Shown: positions 30,280 through 40,224, counted from the stretch's first letter. The stretch: DNA of 64,000 nucleotides from Gordonia polyisoprenivorans (GCF_017654315.1 NZ_CP072203.1:2914001-2978000), one strand, 5' to 3'. Numbers and translations are program-made. Notes: generated by a model not told the origin, from the letters alone.

Positions 30280-30326
30280 TTGCCTTTCGAGCCCGTCCGA
30301 CCCTAAAGTCAGTCATACGACTGACT
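30280..30326 (+). promoter_or_regulatory. Promoter and TetR-type operator before amine oxidase
   Basis: TTGCCT (30280-30285) and TAAAGT (30304-30309) are 18 bases apart. The perfect inverted repeat AGTCAGTC-ATAC-GACTGACT (30307-30326) overlaps the -10 and the transcription start region. An overlapping operator of this size is typical for TetR repressors; the gene upstream is the obvious candidate. Confidence 0.6.
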
Positions 30327-30336
30327 GAGGAGTCTG

Positions 30337-31638
30337 ATGAGTGACGATGTCGATGTAGTGGTGGTGGGCGCGGGGCTGTCGGGTCTGATCGCTGCCCGCG
30401 CACTTCGGCGATCAGGGGCCGACGTCCTGGTACTCGAGGCCGGCGACAGATGCGGTGGCCGGGCGTATTCGGTGACGTCGAGTCTCGGCTCGCGACTGGA
30501 CCTCGGTGGTCAGTGGGTGGGGCACGATCACCACCGGCTGATGGCTCTGGCCGACGAGCTCGGTGCAACCCGATTCACGATGCACACCCCGCCGATGCCC
30601 AGGATCGCCGACGGCTCCCGACGGGTGCGGGTGACCTCGCCGTCGGTGCTCGCCGCCGTGTCGGGTCTCGCCGCAGTGAGTGCGGTCCGCCGCGTTCGAC
30701 GTCGGCAGAGGTGGGCGACGACGAGCGTGCAGAGCTGGCTCGACCGCCTACCCGGGCGCGCCCGACGACTACTCGAGGTCGTCGCCGCGATCTCGTGGAC
30801 CGCCGACCCGCAACGGTTCTCGGTGCGGACCATGTTGAGCCTCATCGATGTACAGGGTGGTCTGGTGACCATGCTGTCGACGAAGGGGGGTGCCCAGGAC
30901 GGGCTGGTCGTCGAAGGGATCGGATATCTGGTCGACCGACTCGTCGACGATCTCGGCTCGGCGGTACGCACGCACTGCGTGGTCACCGGGATCGAGCGGT
31001 CCGATGACCGCGTCGTCGTTCGCACCGCCTCGGGTGACATCGGCGCCCGTGAGGTCATCGTGGCCGTGCCGCCACCGGTCGCGGCGCGGATCACCCACCA
31101 CCCGCCACTGCCGGCCGAGCGGATCTCGATGGAGCGCGGCACCTTCATGGGCTCGGTGTACAAGGCGATCGCGGTGTACCCGACCCCGTTCTGGCGGGTC
31201 TCGGGCGAGGCCGAGATGATCCTCCTCGACCGTCCCGGTGTCGCCGTCTTCGACACCTCGCCCCCGGATGGCCCAGGCCATCTGTGCCTACTCGTCGGCG
31301 GTGCCGAGGCCCATGACCTCGATGATCTCGATACGGAGGAACGACGGCGACTTCTGTTGGGCAGGATCGCCGGTCATCTCGGGGACGCCATCTGCAAGCC
31401 GGTCGACTGGCACGAGAAGGCGTGGCACCTCGACGATCACGTCGGCGGCGGCTACATTGCCGTGCCGCAACTCGGCGCCGGTCACGATGAGCTGCCGATG
31501 TCGTCGCAGGCAATCGGGCGCGTCCACTGGGCCGGAGCGGAGACCGCGAGTGAGCACCCCGGGTACCTCGACGGCGCAATCGGTGCCGGTGAACGAGCGG
31601 CCGCGGAAGTGACACGCGCGCTGCGAACACGGGCCTGA
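30337..31638 (+). CDS. Flavin amine oxidase family protein
   Basis: FAD-dependent oxidoreductase of 433 residues. VDVVVVGAGLSGLIAARAL is the Rossmann nucleotide-binding motif, followed by VLEAGDRCGGRAYSV (ribose Glu) and LDLGGQWVGHDHHRLM, and at the C-terminus VHWAGAETASEHPGYLDGAI binds the isoalloxazine part. This is the monoamine oxidase pattern; the substrate is unknown. ATG at 30337 has GAGGAG about 7 bases upstream. Confidence 0.87.
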   Translation: MSDDVDVVVVGAGLSGLIAARALRRSGADVLVLEAGDRCGGRAYSVTSSLGSRLDLGGQWVGHDHHRLMALADELGATRFTMHTPPMPRIADGSRRVRVTSPSVLAAVSGLAAVSAVRRVRRRQRWATTSVQSWLDRLPGRARRLLEVVAAISWTADPQRFSVRTMLSLIDVQGGLVTMLSTKGGAQDGLVVEGIGYLVDRLVDDLGSAVRTHCVVTGIERSDDRVVVRTASGDIGAREVIVAVPPPVAARITHHPPLPAERISMERGTFMGSVYKAIAVYPTPFWRVSGEAEMILLDRPGVAVFDTSPPDGPGHLCLLVGGAEAHDLDDLDTEERRRLLLGRIAGHLGDAICKPVDWHEKAWHLDDHVGGGYIAVPQLGAGHDELPMSSQAIGRVHWAGAETASEHPGYLDGAIGAGERAAAEVTRALRTRA

Positions 31639-31690
31639 CCGGCTCGCGGGATGGTTGTCGACGGGGCGCGACCGCCGGCGTCGTCGAGGC

Positions 31691-32047
31691 TTACAGCGAC
31701 TTGCCGCCGAGGCCGTACTCCTGCTTCACCTCACGGGTGCGGATGTGCTCGAAGTAGAACGACAGGAACGGGATCGTGCCCGCGATCGCCGTCAGCACGA
31801 TCTTGCCCAGCGGCCAGCGCACCTTGATGGCCAGATCCACGGTCATGATCAGGTACACGAAGTACACCCAGCCGTGCACGATCGGGACGAAGTCCAACGA
31901 GTCGACGCCGAAGCCGTACTTGACGATCAGCTCGACCACCAGCAGCAGCAGCCACAAGCCGGTGACCCACGCGAGGATGCGATATCGCAGGAGTGCGCCC
32001 TTGACCTTCTCGACGGGAGTGGCGGTGGGCTGGGCGGTCTGGGTCAC
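31691..32047 (-). CDS. DUF3817 family membrane protein
   Basis: A 118-residue membrane protein with three helices: YRILAWVTGLWLLLLVVELI, VHGWVYFVYLIMTVDLAI and KIVLTAIAGTIPFLSFYFEH. It matches DUF3817 and the gene order points to Rv1342c. GTG at 32047 overlaps the upstream gene's stop by 4 bases. The window's other DUF3817 gene (6432) is on the opposite strand. Confidence 0.85.
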   Translation of the reverse strand: MTQTAQPTATPVEKVKGALLRYRILAWVTGLWLLLLVVELIVKYGFGVDSLDFVPIVHGWVYFVYLIMTVDLAIKVRWPLGKIVLTAIAGTIPFLSFYFEHIRTREVKQEYGLGGKSL

Positions 32048-32505
32048 TTGCGGCGGTCCTCACTGACAGATGAATCGGGTGTGGCGGTGGCCAGGTGTCC
32101 GTCGCCGTGTGCACGGTCGGCGGCGCTGAGCTCGGCCAGGTACCTGTTGTACTCGCGGAGTCCGGCGTCGTCGTCCGCGACGGTCGATTCGCGCAACGAC
32201 GAGGCACTCGGGGTGCTCGCGCGATCGGGGAGCAGATCCTCGGGGATCTCCGTCATCCCCTTCGCCGCGGTCGCCCGCTGCAGTTCCTCGGGGTCGCTCT
32301 CCAGGACGACGAACCGTCGATAGGCCCACAGGAACGCGAAACCGAAAGCAGGCCACTGCAACGCGTAACCCAGGTTTTGGCCGGTCCCGCCGGCCTCATA
32401 GGTGTCCCACTGCCACCACGCCAGGCCGAGACAGACAATCGCGGCAACCACCACCAGCACCAGGAGTGCGGGGCGGTGCCGTCGACGGCCGGGCTGCGCG
32501 GACAT
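32044..32505 (-). CDS. Membrane-anchored protein (LprD position)
   Basis: A 153-residue protein with two N-terminal helices (PALLVLVVVAAIVCLGLAWW and LGYALQWPAFGFAFLWAYRR) and an acidic cytoplasmic tail. Its position upstream of DUF3817 corresponds to M. tuberculosis LprD (Rv1343c). The AAIVC segment is a poor lipobox because Val precedes the Cys, so I do not call it a lipoprotein. Function unknown. Confidence 0.65.
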   Translation of the reverse strand: MSAQPGRRRHRPALLVLVVVAAIVCLGLAWWQWDTYEAGGTGQNLGYALQWPAFGFAFLWAYRRFVVLESDPEELQRATAAKGMTEIPEDLLPDRASTPSASSLRESTVADDDAGLREYNRYLAELSAADRAHGDGHLATATPDSSVSEDRRK

Positions 32506-32584
32506 ACCTACGACGGTACCTGGCCTGCGCCGATGAGCTGCCGGGCGGTCCGGTGATCTCTGTCTACCTCGCCGTCCGTGCGAG

Positions 32585-33610
32585 TCACTGCCCGGTCAAC
32601 AGGAGGACCTTCCCGACGGACTCCGCCGATTCGAGCAGCGCCTGCCCACGCTCGGCATCGGCGAGCGGAAGCCGCGCGGAGATCACCGGCGCGACGAGGG
32701 CTTGCTCGACCAGCGGCCATTCGTCGGCGGCCACCGCGGCCACGATCTCGGCCTTCGATCCGGGGCCGGTCAGGGGGCGGTTGCGGACGTTGAGTCCGAT
32801 GATCCGGGCCCGCTTGCCGATCAGCGCGGCGACGTTGACCTCGCCGGTGACGCCGCCCTGCATTCCGATGATCACCAGTCGTCCGCCCACGGCGAGGGCG
32901 TCGATGTTACGCGACAGGTAGCTGCCGCCCATGATGTCGAGGATTACATCGGCGCGCCCGGCCAGCTCGGCGGCGAAATCCTGTTCGCGGTAATTGATCA
33001 CGAGGTCGGCACCGAGCGCTCGGCAGCGCTGGGCCTTGTGCTCGGAGCCGACGGTCACCGCGACGCGCGCTCCGAGGGCCTTGGCTACCTGAATCGCGTG
33101 GGTGCCGATACCGCTACCACCGCCGTGCACGAGCAACAGCTCGCCCGCGCGGAGCCCGGCGTCGGCGACCACCGTGGACCAGACCGTACTCGCCACCTCG
33201 GGCAGCGCCGCGGCGTCGACGAGCGACACACCCGACGGCACGGGAAGCACCTGGGTCACCGGGACGACGGCGTAGTCGGCGTACCCGCCACCGGCGATGA
33301 GGGCGCACACCTGCTGCCCGAGCGCGGGGGAGTCGGGGCCGATGTCTCGACCGAGCGCGACGACGGTGCCGGAGATCTCCATGCCCATGATGTCGGTGAT
33401 GCCGGGTGGTGGGGGATACAGCCCCTGGCGCTGCATCAGGTCGGCACGGTTGATCCCGGCGGCGGCGACGCGGACGAGTACCTCGTCGGGCCCTGGTGTG
33501 GGAGTGGGGATGTCGGCGACGGTGAGGTTCTTTTCAGCGTCGACGACGATGGCGCGCATGGTGGACGGTACCGAACTCAACGCAGTGGGGCTCGTCGGAG
33601 TGGGGCTCAT
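32585..33610 (-). CDS. NAD(P)H-quinone oxidoreductase (zinc-independent MDR)
   Basis: Medium-chain dehydrogenase/reductase of 341 residues, PIG3-type. The N-terminal GroES-like part has EVLVRVAAAGINRADLMQRQG, and the nucleotide motif is LVHGGGSGIGTHAIQVAKAL. No catalytic zinc ligands are visible, so a quinone or enone reductase is likely. Its start overlaps the end of the acetoacetate-decarboxylase-like gene by 4 bases. ATG at the internal MRAIVVDAE is an alternative start. Confidence 0.85.
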   Translation of the reverse strand: MSPTPTSPTALSSVPSTMRAIVVDAEKNLTVADIPTPTPGPDEVLVRVAAAGINRADLMQRQGLYPPPPGITDIMGMEISGTVVALGRDIGPDSPALGQQVCALIAGGGYADYAVVPVTQVLPVPSGVSLVDAAALPEVASTVWSTVVADAGLRAGELLLVHGGGSGIGTHAIQVAKALGARVAVTVGSEHKAQRCRALGADLVINYREQDFAAELAGRADVILDIMGGSYLSRNIDALAVGGRLVIIGMQGGVTGEVNVAALIGKRARIIGLNVRNRPLTGPGSKAEIVAAVAADEWPLVEQALVAPVISARLPLADAERGQALLESAESVGKVLLLTGQ

Positions 33611-34530
33611 CGCGCCGCCCCGACCGAGAACGGGACCGGCATGTGCAGCGCGGCCTGCGCCGACGTCGTCGCGTCGAAGCGGATGGTCCGCAGCGGCTTG
33701 AGGGAACGCAGAGCGTCGGCCATCCGGCCCTCACCGACAGTCAGATCGAAACCCCGTGGGAACACCGATGTTCCGGTCGCCAGGAGGTTGGTCTGATTGA
33801 GCGTGGAGTGCCACGCTCCGGCGCGCCGGGTGTAGGAGGTGAGGGTCGAGACCCGCTCACCACTGGTGAAGTTCTTTTGCGCGGGAGTCGATGCCGTGAA
33901 CGCGACGTCGGTGCCACCGGCATCGTTGGCGATGTGCGCCGAGGTCCGGGTCGAGTCGATGCTGACCTGAAGGTCGGTGACCCACTTGGGAAATCCGTAT
34001 CCGTCGTGGCCACGCACCTGCGCGATCTCGGTGTTGACCGGTAGCGAGAGCGCATACGAGTGCAGGTGATCGTTGGCGAGGGCCGACCCGAGATCGGCGA
34101 TGCCACGCCCGCCGTGGCGGGCCGGACGAACCGCGACCCCGACAGCCGCCTCGGTGTAGAAATCGATGTCGCACACGTCGTATCGGAAGAACATCACCGA
34201 CACCAGACCGAGGCCGGGTACGACCTCCAGGGGTGCGAGTTCGCTGGGGATGTGAGCGCGGATCGCGCGACTCGGGGCGAGCATGGTGAGCCGAGCCGAG
34301 GCCATCGCGTAGTAGAAGTTCGGCGTGCGAGTGGCGCCGATCGGCGTCTCCACCTGCGTTTTCGGGAGAGTCCGGAAGAAGTCGACGCCGGGCACGCCGG
34401 GCATGGCCGCCACCTCGTCGAGCGGCGCGTCCATCCGGTAGCGGTCGAACATGCCGTCTCGCGGAACCGTAACCAGGCGTCCGCCCAGGTCGATGTCGAC
34501 GGTGTCCTCGGTGGTGCTGGGGATGGTCAT
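33607..34530 (-). CDS. Acetoacetate decarboxylase family protein
   Basis: A 307-residue protein of the acetoacetate-decarboxylase fold, with RTPNFYYAMASARLTMLAPS, VSVMFFRYDVCDIDFYTEAA and VRGHDGYGFPKWVTDLQVS. The usual catalytic lysine may be that in FPKWV. Substrate unknown. ATG at 34530 has GAGGAG 8 bases upstream; the longer open frame reads through the promoter. Probably co-transcribed with the quinone oxidoreductase and controlled by the TetR gene at 34631. Confidence 0.75.
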   Translation of the reverse strand: MTIPSTTEDTVDIDLGGRLVTVPRDGMFDRYRMDAPLDEVAAMPGVPGVDFFRTLPKTQVETPIGATRTPNFYYAMASARLTMLAPSRAIRAHIPSELAPLEVVPGLGLVSVMFFRYDVCDIDFYTEAAVGVAVRPARHGGRGIADLGSALANDHLHSYALSLPVNTEIAQVRGHDGYGFPKWVTDLQVSIDSTRTSAHIANDAGGTDVAFTASTPAQKNFTSGERVSTLTSYTRRAGAWHSTLNQTNLLATGTSVFPRGFDLTVGEGRMADALRSLKPLRTIRFDATTSAQAALHMPVPFSVGAAR

Positions 34531-34549
34531 CGAGTTACTCCTCGCGCGT

Positions 34550-34599
34550 ATGTATGCATTGCTCACATGAGGGTAGAGCGATGAAGTGAACGCTGTCAA
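34550..34599 (-). promoter_or_regulatory. Promoter and operator of decarboxylase operon
   Basis: On the minus strand TTGACA (34594-34599) is followed at 17 bases by a weak -10 (about 34571-34576). Just downstream lies ATGTATGCATTGCTCACAT (34550-34568, plus orientation), with ATGT/ACAT ends. It matches 14 of 19 bases of the site in front of the DJ-1 gene, so one regulator probably binds both. Confidence 0.6.
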
Positions 34600-34630
34600 C
34601 ATTGACGAACTGGCTGCGGATTGAGCGAGG

Positions 34631-35203
34631 TCAGTGGCGCAGGGACGCCAACACGACGGAGCGGATCGTCGAGTCGATGGCGTCCGGGGTCGACGAATCG
34701 AGCTTGCCGTCGAGGAAGAGGAATGCGAGGCCGTGTACCAGCGCCCATGCGCCGGTGGCCGTGGCATCCGGTGTGTCCGAGGGGATTGCGCGCTTCACGA
34801 CGTCACGGAGATAGGCGTGGATGGCCTCGACCGCCTCGACGCGTTCGGTGTTGTCGGTGTCGCAGACGCCGCCGAACATGATCCGGAACAGGCCGGGCCG
34901 GTCGATCGCGAAGTGGACATAGGCGACCGCGATGTCGGCGAGATCCTGAGCGGAACTCGGATTCCGGTGCGCTGCTTGCAGAGTGGTGGCCAGTTCGCGA
35001 TAGCCCACCGCAGCCACCGCGGACAACAGTGCGTTGCGGTCGGCGAAGTGGCGATACGGGGCGCCGGTCGAGACCCCCGCCCGGCGCGCCACGGCTCGCA
35101 GCGACAGATCGGCGTCTGCGCCCTCGGCGTCGACGAGCTCGATCGCGGCACGAACCAGCGCGGCGGGCAGGTCGCCGTGGTGGTAGGCCGAACGAGGGGG
35201 CAT
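34631..35203 (-). CDS. TetR/AcrR family regulator
   Basis: A 190-residue repressor: AYHHGDLPAALVRAAIELVD, then LRAVARRAGVSTGAPYRHFA is the helix-turn-helix, and the C-terminal part resembles the TetR WHG-type ligand domain. It is divergent from the DJ-1 gene and upstream of the decarboxylase-oxidoreductase pair, both of which carry the same 19-bp site. Confidence 0.9.
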   Translation of the reverse strand: MPPRSAYHHGDLPAALVRAAIELVDAEGADADLSLRAVARRAGVSTGAPYRHFADRNALLSAVAAVGYRELATTLQAAHRNPSSAQDLADIAVAYVHFAIDRPGLFRIMFGGVCDTDNTERVEAVEAIHAYLRDVVKRAIPSDTPDATATGAWALVHGLAFLFLDGKLDSSTPDAIDSTIRSVVLASLRH

Positions 35204-35266
35204 GAAGCGAAGTGTATCCAGGCCGGCAGATGAAGCGCCGCGTCGCCCGCAGGGTGTGGGCGTGGG

Positions 35267-35310
35267 TTGACGACGGGCAACCTCGGGCTTAATGTATGCA
35301 GCGTCTACAT
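35267..35310 (+). promoter_or_regulatory. Promoter and operator of DJ-1/PfpI gene
   Basis: TTGACG (35267-35272) and TAATGT (35290-35295) are separated by exactly 17 bases, a good housekeeping promoter. The inverted repeat ATGTATGCAGCGTCTACAT (35292-35310) overlaps the -10, as expected for repression by the adjacent TetR protein. Confidence 0.7.
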
Positions 35311-35361
35311 TGCGCCCGCGGAACGCGGGCGCACGAAACCGAACCCACAGGAGCGTGTCTC

Positions 35362-36045
35362 ATGGCGACTCGCATTCTCAACGTCGTCACCAACGTCGGG
35401 CACTACGACGACCCGTCCCACCCGACCGGCCTGTGGCTCTCGGAACTCACGCACGCGTGGCAGGTCTTCGACGACCGCGGCTTCGAGCAGACAATCGTCA
35501 GTCCGCACGGCGGCCATGTCCCGTTGGAGCCGCGATCGTTGAAGTTCCCCAACTACGACAAGACCGCAAAGGCCTGGCATGCCGATCCTGCGCGCATGCA
35601 ACTGCTCGAGACCACCGCGGCACCCGACGAGATCGACTCCGCCGACTACGATGCCATCTACTTCACCGGTGGTCACGCGGTGATGTACGACTTTCCCGAA
35701 AGCGAAGGGCTACAGCGGATCACGCGTGAAATCTTCGAGCGGGGAGGGGTCGTCGCCTCGGTCTGCCACGGCTACTGCGGTCTGCTCAACACCACCCTGT
35801 CCGACGGCACACTCCTCGTCGCCGGCCGCAAGGTCACCGGCTTTGCCTGGCAAGAAGAGGTGCTCGCGCGAGTGAACAAGCTGGTGCCCTACAACGCCGA
35901 GGCGGAGATGAAGAAGCGCGGCGCCCTGTACGAGAAAGGTCGACTGCCGTTCGTCTCGTACGCGGTTGTCGACGGCAATCTCGTCACCGGCCAGAATCCT
36001 GGATCGGCCAAGGAGACGGCTCTCAAGGTCGCGGCGCTGCTCTGA
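35362..36045 (+). CDS. DJ-1/PfpI family protein (class I glutamine amidotransferase-like)
   Basis: A 227-residue cytoplasmic protein of the Hsp31/YajL group. The nucleophile elbow is VVASVCHGYCGLL, preceded by YDAIYFTGGHAVMYDFPES. Hsp31-type proteins act as glyoxalase III or chaperones for aldehyde-damaged proteins, which would suit a TetR-controlled detoxification unit. ATG at 35362 has AGGAG 9 bases upstream; earlier in-frame starts precede the promoter and are not credible. Confidence 0.88.
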   Translation: MATRILNVVTNVGHYDDPSHPTGLWLSELTHAWQVFDDRGFEQTIVSPHGGHVPLEPRSLKFPNYDKTAKAWHADPARMQLLETTAAPDEIDSADYDAIYFTGGHAVMYDFPESEGLQRITREIFERGGVVASVCHGYCGLLNTTLSDGTLLVAGRKVTGFAWQEEVLARVNKLVPYNAEAEMKKRGALYEKGRLPFVSYAVVDGNLVTGQNPGSAKETALKVAALL

Positions 36046-36096
36046 TCGCAGTCGATTCCGTCGATCGCCGACGTGGGCGGTAGTCTGGTTCGGCAC

Positions 36097-37331
<1,235 letters not shown>

Positions 37332-38306
37332 GGGCGTGTTTCCCATATGTGTGGTTCTGGTGGGCGCATGCTGTTTTCGTGGCGATGATGACGTCGAGGT
37401 ATCAAGTGTTCACCGACGAGCAGTGGGCACGGATCGAACCACTGTTGCCGTCGAATGTGGGTAAGCGTGCGCATCCATGTGGTGAACATCGCCGAGTCGT
37501 CGAGGGCATGGCCTATCGGTACCGGACCGGAATTCCGTGGCGGGACTTGCCAGTTGAGGTGTTCGGGCCGTGGCAGACGGTGTGGAAACGTCATCGCCGC
37601 CATGCCCAGGACGGCACGTGGGACCGTGTGCTCGCGCACGTGCTCGCCGAGGCCGATACGGCTGGGCGGATCGACTGGAGACTGTCGGTGGACGCGACGA
37701 TCGCGCGTGCGCATCAGCACGCGACGAACACCTCGCGCCCTGATCAGGACACAGGGGGCAGCATCGAATCACAAGAACCTCGCCCCGAACGGAGGTGAAC
37801 CCGCAGGTCACGGGATCGGCAGGTCGCGGGGCGGGTTAACCACGAAAATTCATCGTGCCCTCGACGGGCGGGGACGACCATTGGTCAACATCGTCACTGG
37901 CGGCCAACGCAACGATGGCGCGATGCTCGCCGAGGTGCTCGCCGACATCCATGTTCCACGGATCGGTGTCGGGCGTGCGCGGACCCGTCCGGACGCGGTC
38001 CTGGCTGACAAGGCCTACGCCACCGGTGTCAATCGAGATATGCTGCGTGACAAGGGGATCAAAACAGTGATTCCGGAGAAGTCCACCCAGGTCACCTCGC
38101 GTAAGAAACGAGCGAGCAAGGGTGGCCGACCACCCGCCTTCGACTCCGACCTCTACAAGGGCCGCAACGTCGTCGAGCGCTCATTCGCATGGTCCAAGCA
38201 ATGGCGGGGACTGGCCACCCGATACGACAAACTCGCCATCACCTACCGGGCCGGTGTGACACTGAACGCGATCCTCAACTGGCTACAGCATTTGGGAGAC
38301 ACGCCC
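37332..38306 (+). mobile_element. IS5-family element (IS427-like)
   Basis: A 975-bp element with ends GGGCGTGTTTCCCATATG and, inverted, GGGCGTGTCTCCCAAATG (16 of 18 identical), flanked by TA at 37330-37331 and 38307-38308. It carries one two-frame transposase. Insertion lies between a truncated recombinase and an HNH remnant, so a deletion accompanied or followed it. Confidence 0.85.
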
Positions 38307-38309
38307 TAG
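37385..38309 (+). CDS. IS5-family transposase (two frames, +1 shift)
   Basis: DDE transposase in two overlapping frames. Frame A (37385-37798) has the N-terminal helix-turn-helix (TDEQWARIEPLLPSN) and the first Asp in SVDATIARAHQHA. Frame B, continuing to 38309, has the second Asp in VLADKAYATG and the Glu in NVVERSFAWSKQW. A +1 shift at GGGGGC (37754-37759) joins them into a full protein. Frameshifting is known in the IS427 group. The stop TAG uses the TA target duplication outside the element. Confidence 0.8.
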
Positions 38310-38620
38310 TCGCAGGGCACATCAAACCGCGGTCGAAGTGTTCGGACAGCGAGCGCTGGGACTTTGCTTGCGCCGCAATGCTGGTATGCGCGTTGGGTTG
38401 TGACGCGCTCTTCGAGCGTGGCTTTCTCGTCGTAGACGACGGAACGATTCACGCCGGCCGTGACAGCGCGAATGACTCCGTAACCGAAGTGGTGATGTCG
38501 TGGCTGGGCGGCCGGCTACCGCGCACAACTCTGCGCGACAACCAGCATTCGCCTGGCACCGCGGGCGAGCGCTTCACTTCTGACCGCTCAGGGTGCACAG
38601 GCGACGGGGCCATCGGTCAG
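38307..38620 (+). pseudogene. HNH endonuclease remnant
   Basis: Directly after the IS5 element the plus-strand frame reads AGHIKPRSKCSDSERWDFAC, then CALGCDALFERGFLVVDDGT and PRTTLRDNQHS. This fits the C-terminal half of HNH endonucleases (AHIKPRS, then LC-LGCD-LFE-G). The 5' half is absent. Probably a leftover of a restriction or intron-type nuclease gene; no start exists, so it is not expressed as such. Confidence 0.55.
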
Positions 38621-38626
38621 CATCGG

Positions 38627-39001
38627 TCAACGAGCGGCCAGATAGGCCTCGTGCACGGCGTTGGTGATTCTTCCGCGTGCGGATACGTCGTAACCGTGTG
38701 CGGTCGCCCAGTCGCGTATCTGCGCAGCCGTAGTCGCCACCGTGCGACTGTTGGTGCCGGACTTCGGTGTCTTGCGGGCGCGTGAAGCTCTCGTTCGTCG
38801 GCGCCTGCCCGCGCGGGTGGAGTGCTCGAGAAGTGTGGCCAGCGGGATGGTGCCCTTCTCGATCTTGTCGAGGTTCGCGCTGGAGACGTCAAGCCTGTAA
38901 GCGACGCCATTCCAGGACCAGTCGACGGAATGAACGTCGTCGATCTCGAGCAGAGCGCCGTCGAGATCGTCTATGAAGGTTGTCAGCTCAACTGGTGCCA
39001 C
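38627..39001 (-). CDS. Lsr2-type nucleoid-associated protein
   Basis: About 124 residues. The N-terminal part (VELTTFIDDLDGALLEIDD, then VAYRLDVSSANLDKI) matches the Lsr2 dimerisation domain and the C-terminal AQIRDWATAHGYDVSARGRI matches the DNA-binding domain with its RGR minor-groove hook. Between them is a basic linker (RAGRRRRTRASRARK). GTG at 39001 gives a normal Lsr2 N-terminus; the frame is open to TTG 39061. Lsr2 silences AT-rich foreign DNA; a paralogue inside an island may silence it or counteract the host copy. Confidence 0.85.
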   Translation of the reverse strand: MAPVELTTFIDDLDGALLEIDDVHSVDWSWNGVAYRLDVSSANLDKIEKGTIPLATLLEHSTRAGRRRRTRASRARKTPKSGTNSRTVATTAAQIRDWATAHGYDVSARGRITNAVHEAYLAAR

Positions 39002-39415
39002 GCGATGCAGAGTAGTCCATCGGTACGTGAGGTTGGCGAACCCTTCCAGTACGTGTCTCAACCGAGTGAGCGTTCACGAGCGCACGGGTGCCCCAGACTC
39101 TGAGAGTAGCCGCCGTGTATCGGGCTTGTCCGCGCCGAAGATGTTGTCGGCATGCTCTGCTCCGGATTGGATCGGATCGGATCGCGCCGTGCCCTTCGCT
39201 GCGAGATCTTGATGTGCATTCTCGAAATGTTCCCGTGGTCCCCGTTTTTGGGGATTCTCTTTCCGGTCCGGAATTCTCGTTTACCGCCCCTACCTGCACG
39301 GTTGCGAAATCAATGAAAGCGATGTCGATCTTTAGGTTGCCGAATCCTGTGAGACGCGGTTGCATATTCGCGAACTGTTCAGAATCTGGCATCGTGCATC
39401 CATGTCGGTGCACTG
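39002..39415. promoter_or_regulatory. Divergent intergenic region, lsr2-like / porin
   Basis: About 410 bases between divergent genes, visibly less GC-rich than the flanks, notably 39225-39390. No gene is supported. A poor promoter-like pair, TTGCAT (39360-39365) and AATCTG (39383-39388), precedes the porin start by about 30 bases. Both promoters must lie here. Confidence 0.35.
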
Positions 39416-40114
39416 ATGGGTGTGAGGGGTGGCGTCATGGTGAGCGATGGCAGTCATGTGCGGGGTCGATCAAGGACGACTGCGCGCCGTCGAATGCTGA
39501 CGGGCGTGTGTGCGGCGCTTGCGGTGGCCGCGTCTGTGATCGGGGCGGGTGTGTCTGGTGCTGCACCGAGTTCGTTTGCTGATCAGCAGACGACCAAACG
39601 CACGGATGACGGGTGGGTCGTCTCGGCGATCAAGTCCCACGAGCAGGTGCGCTCAGTGCCGCCCCTTAATCGATCACCCTGGACGAGAGAGGGTTTCCTG
39701 AGTCTGAAGGGTGAGGGTGTGATCGCCGGGTCGGGTTCGGTGCCGGTGCAGTCTGGGACGGTGGCGGCTGGTTTTCAGATCGGCTGCAACACCGATGTGG
39801 CGTCGGGGGCCACGGTCGGGATCTCGGGTGGTCCGTCGGCGCAGATGAATATTTCGTATCCGCCGGCGGTGGTGATCGGTGCGACGGTGACCCCGAACAT
39901 CGCGACGACGTTGCGGCCGGGCACGATCGCCGATATTCCGTTCGGGTCGAAGAAGATGCAGACCGGGAAAGCCGGCATCACCGTCGACGGCGTGCATGTG
40001 AAGGTCGACGGTTGTCTGGGGCCGGTCGCCCTGCGCGCGTACGTGACCGTCAGTGTGTCAACGGCGTTGAACGACAACACGATCAACGTATACGGCAAAC
40101 CCCACTACCTGTGA
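39416..40114 (+). CDS. MspA-family porin
   Basis: Exported protein of 232 residues. A long basic N-terminus and signal peptide (MLTGVCAALAVAASVIGAGV, cleavage near SGAAP) precede an MspA-like domain: VVSAIKSHEQVRSVPPLNRS, FQIGCNTDVASGATVGISGG and GCLGPVALRAYVTVSVST at the end. MspA forms octameric mycomembrane channels. Unlike a housekeeping porin it heads a co-directional cassette of island genes. In-frame ATGs at 39437 and near 39494 are alternatives. Confidence 0.85.
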   Translation: MGVRGGVMVSDGSHVRGRSRTTARRRMLTGVCAALAVAASVIGAGVSGAAPSSFADQQTTKRTDDGWVVSAIKSHEQVRSVPPLNRSPWTREGFLSLKGEGVIAGSGSVPVQSGTVAAGFQIGCNTDVASGATVGISGGPSAQMNISYPPAVVIGATVTPNIATTLRPGTIADIPFGSKKMQTGKAGITVDGVHVKVDGCLGPVALRAYVTVSVSTALNDNTINVYGKPHYL

Positions 40115-40224
40115 CCCGTCGGCACTGACCTCCGCCCCGTGTCGTGCGTGGCTGCGCGCTGCGTGAGGCACGACATTCTCTCTGCTCGTTCTTCGATCTT
40201 CTCCAGGAAGGGCTGTGATCCCGT

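Noticed and set aside
32044..32505. Lipoprotein call for the LprD-position gene
   Set aside because: The residue before the only early Cys is Val, which does not fit a lipobox.
38322..38528. Minus-strand 68-residue frame beyond the IS5 element as the missing recombinase N-terminus
   Set aside because: It lacks any resolvase motif and an in-frame stop separates it from the recombinase remnant.
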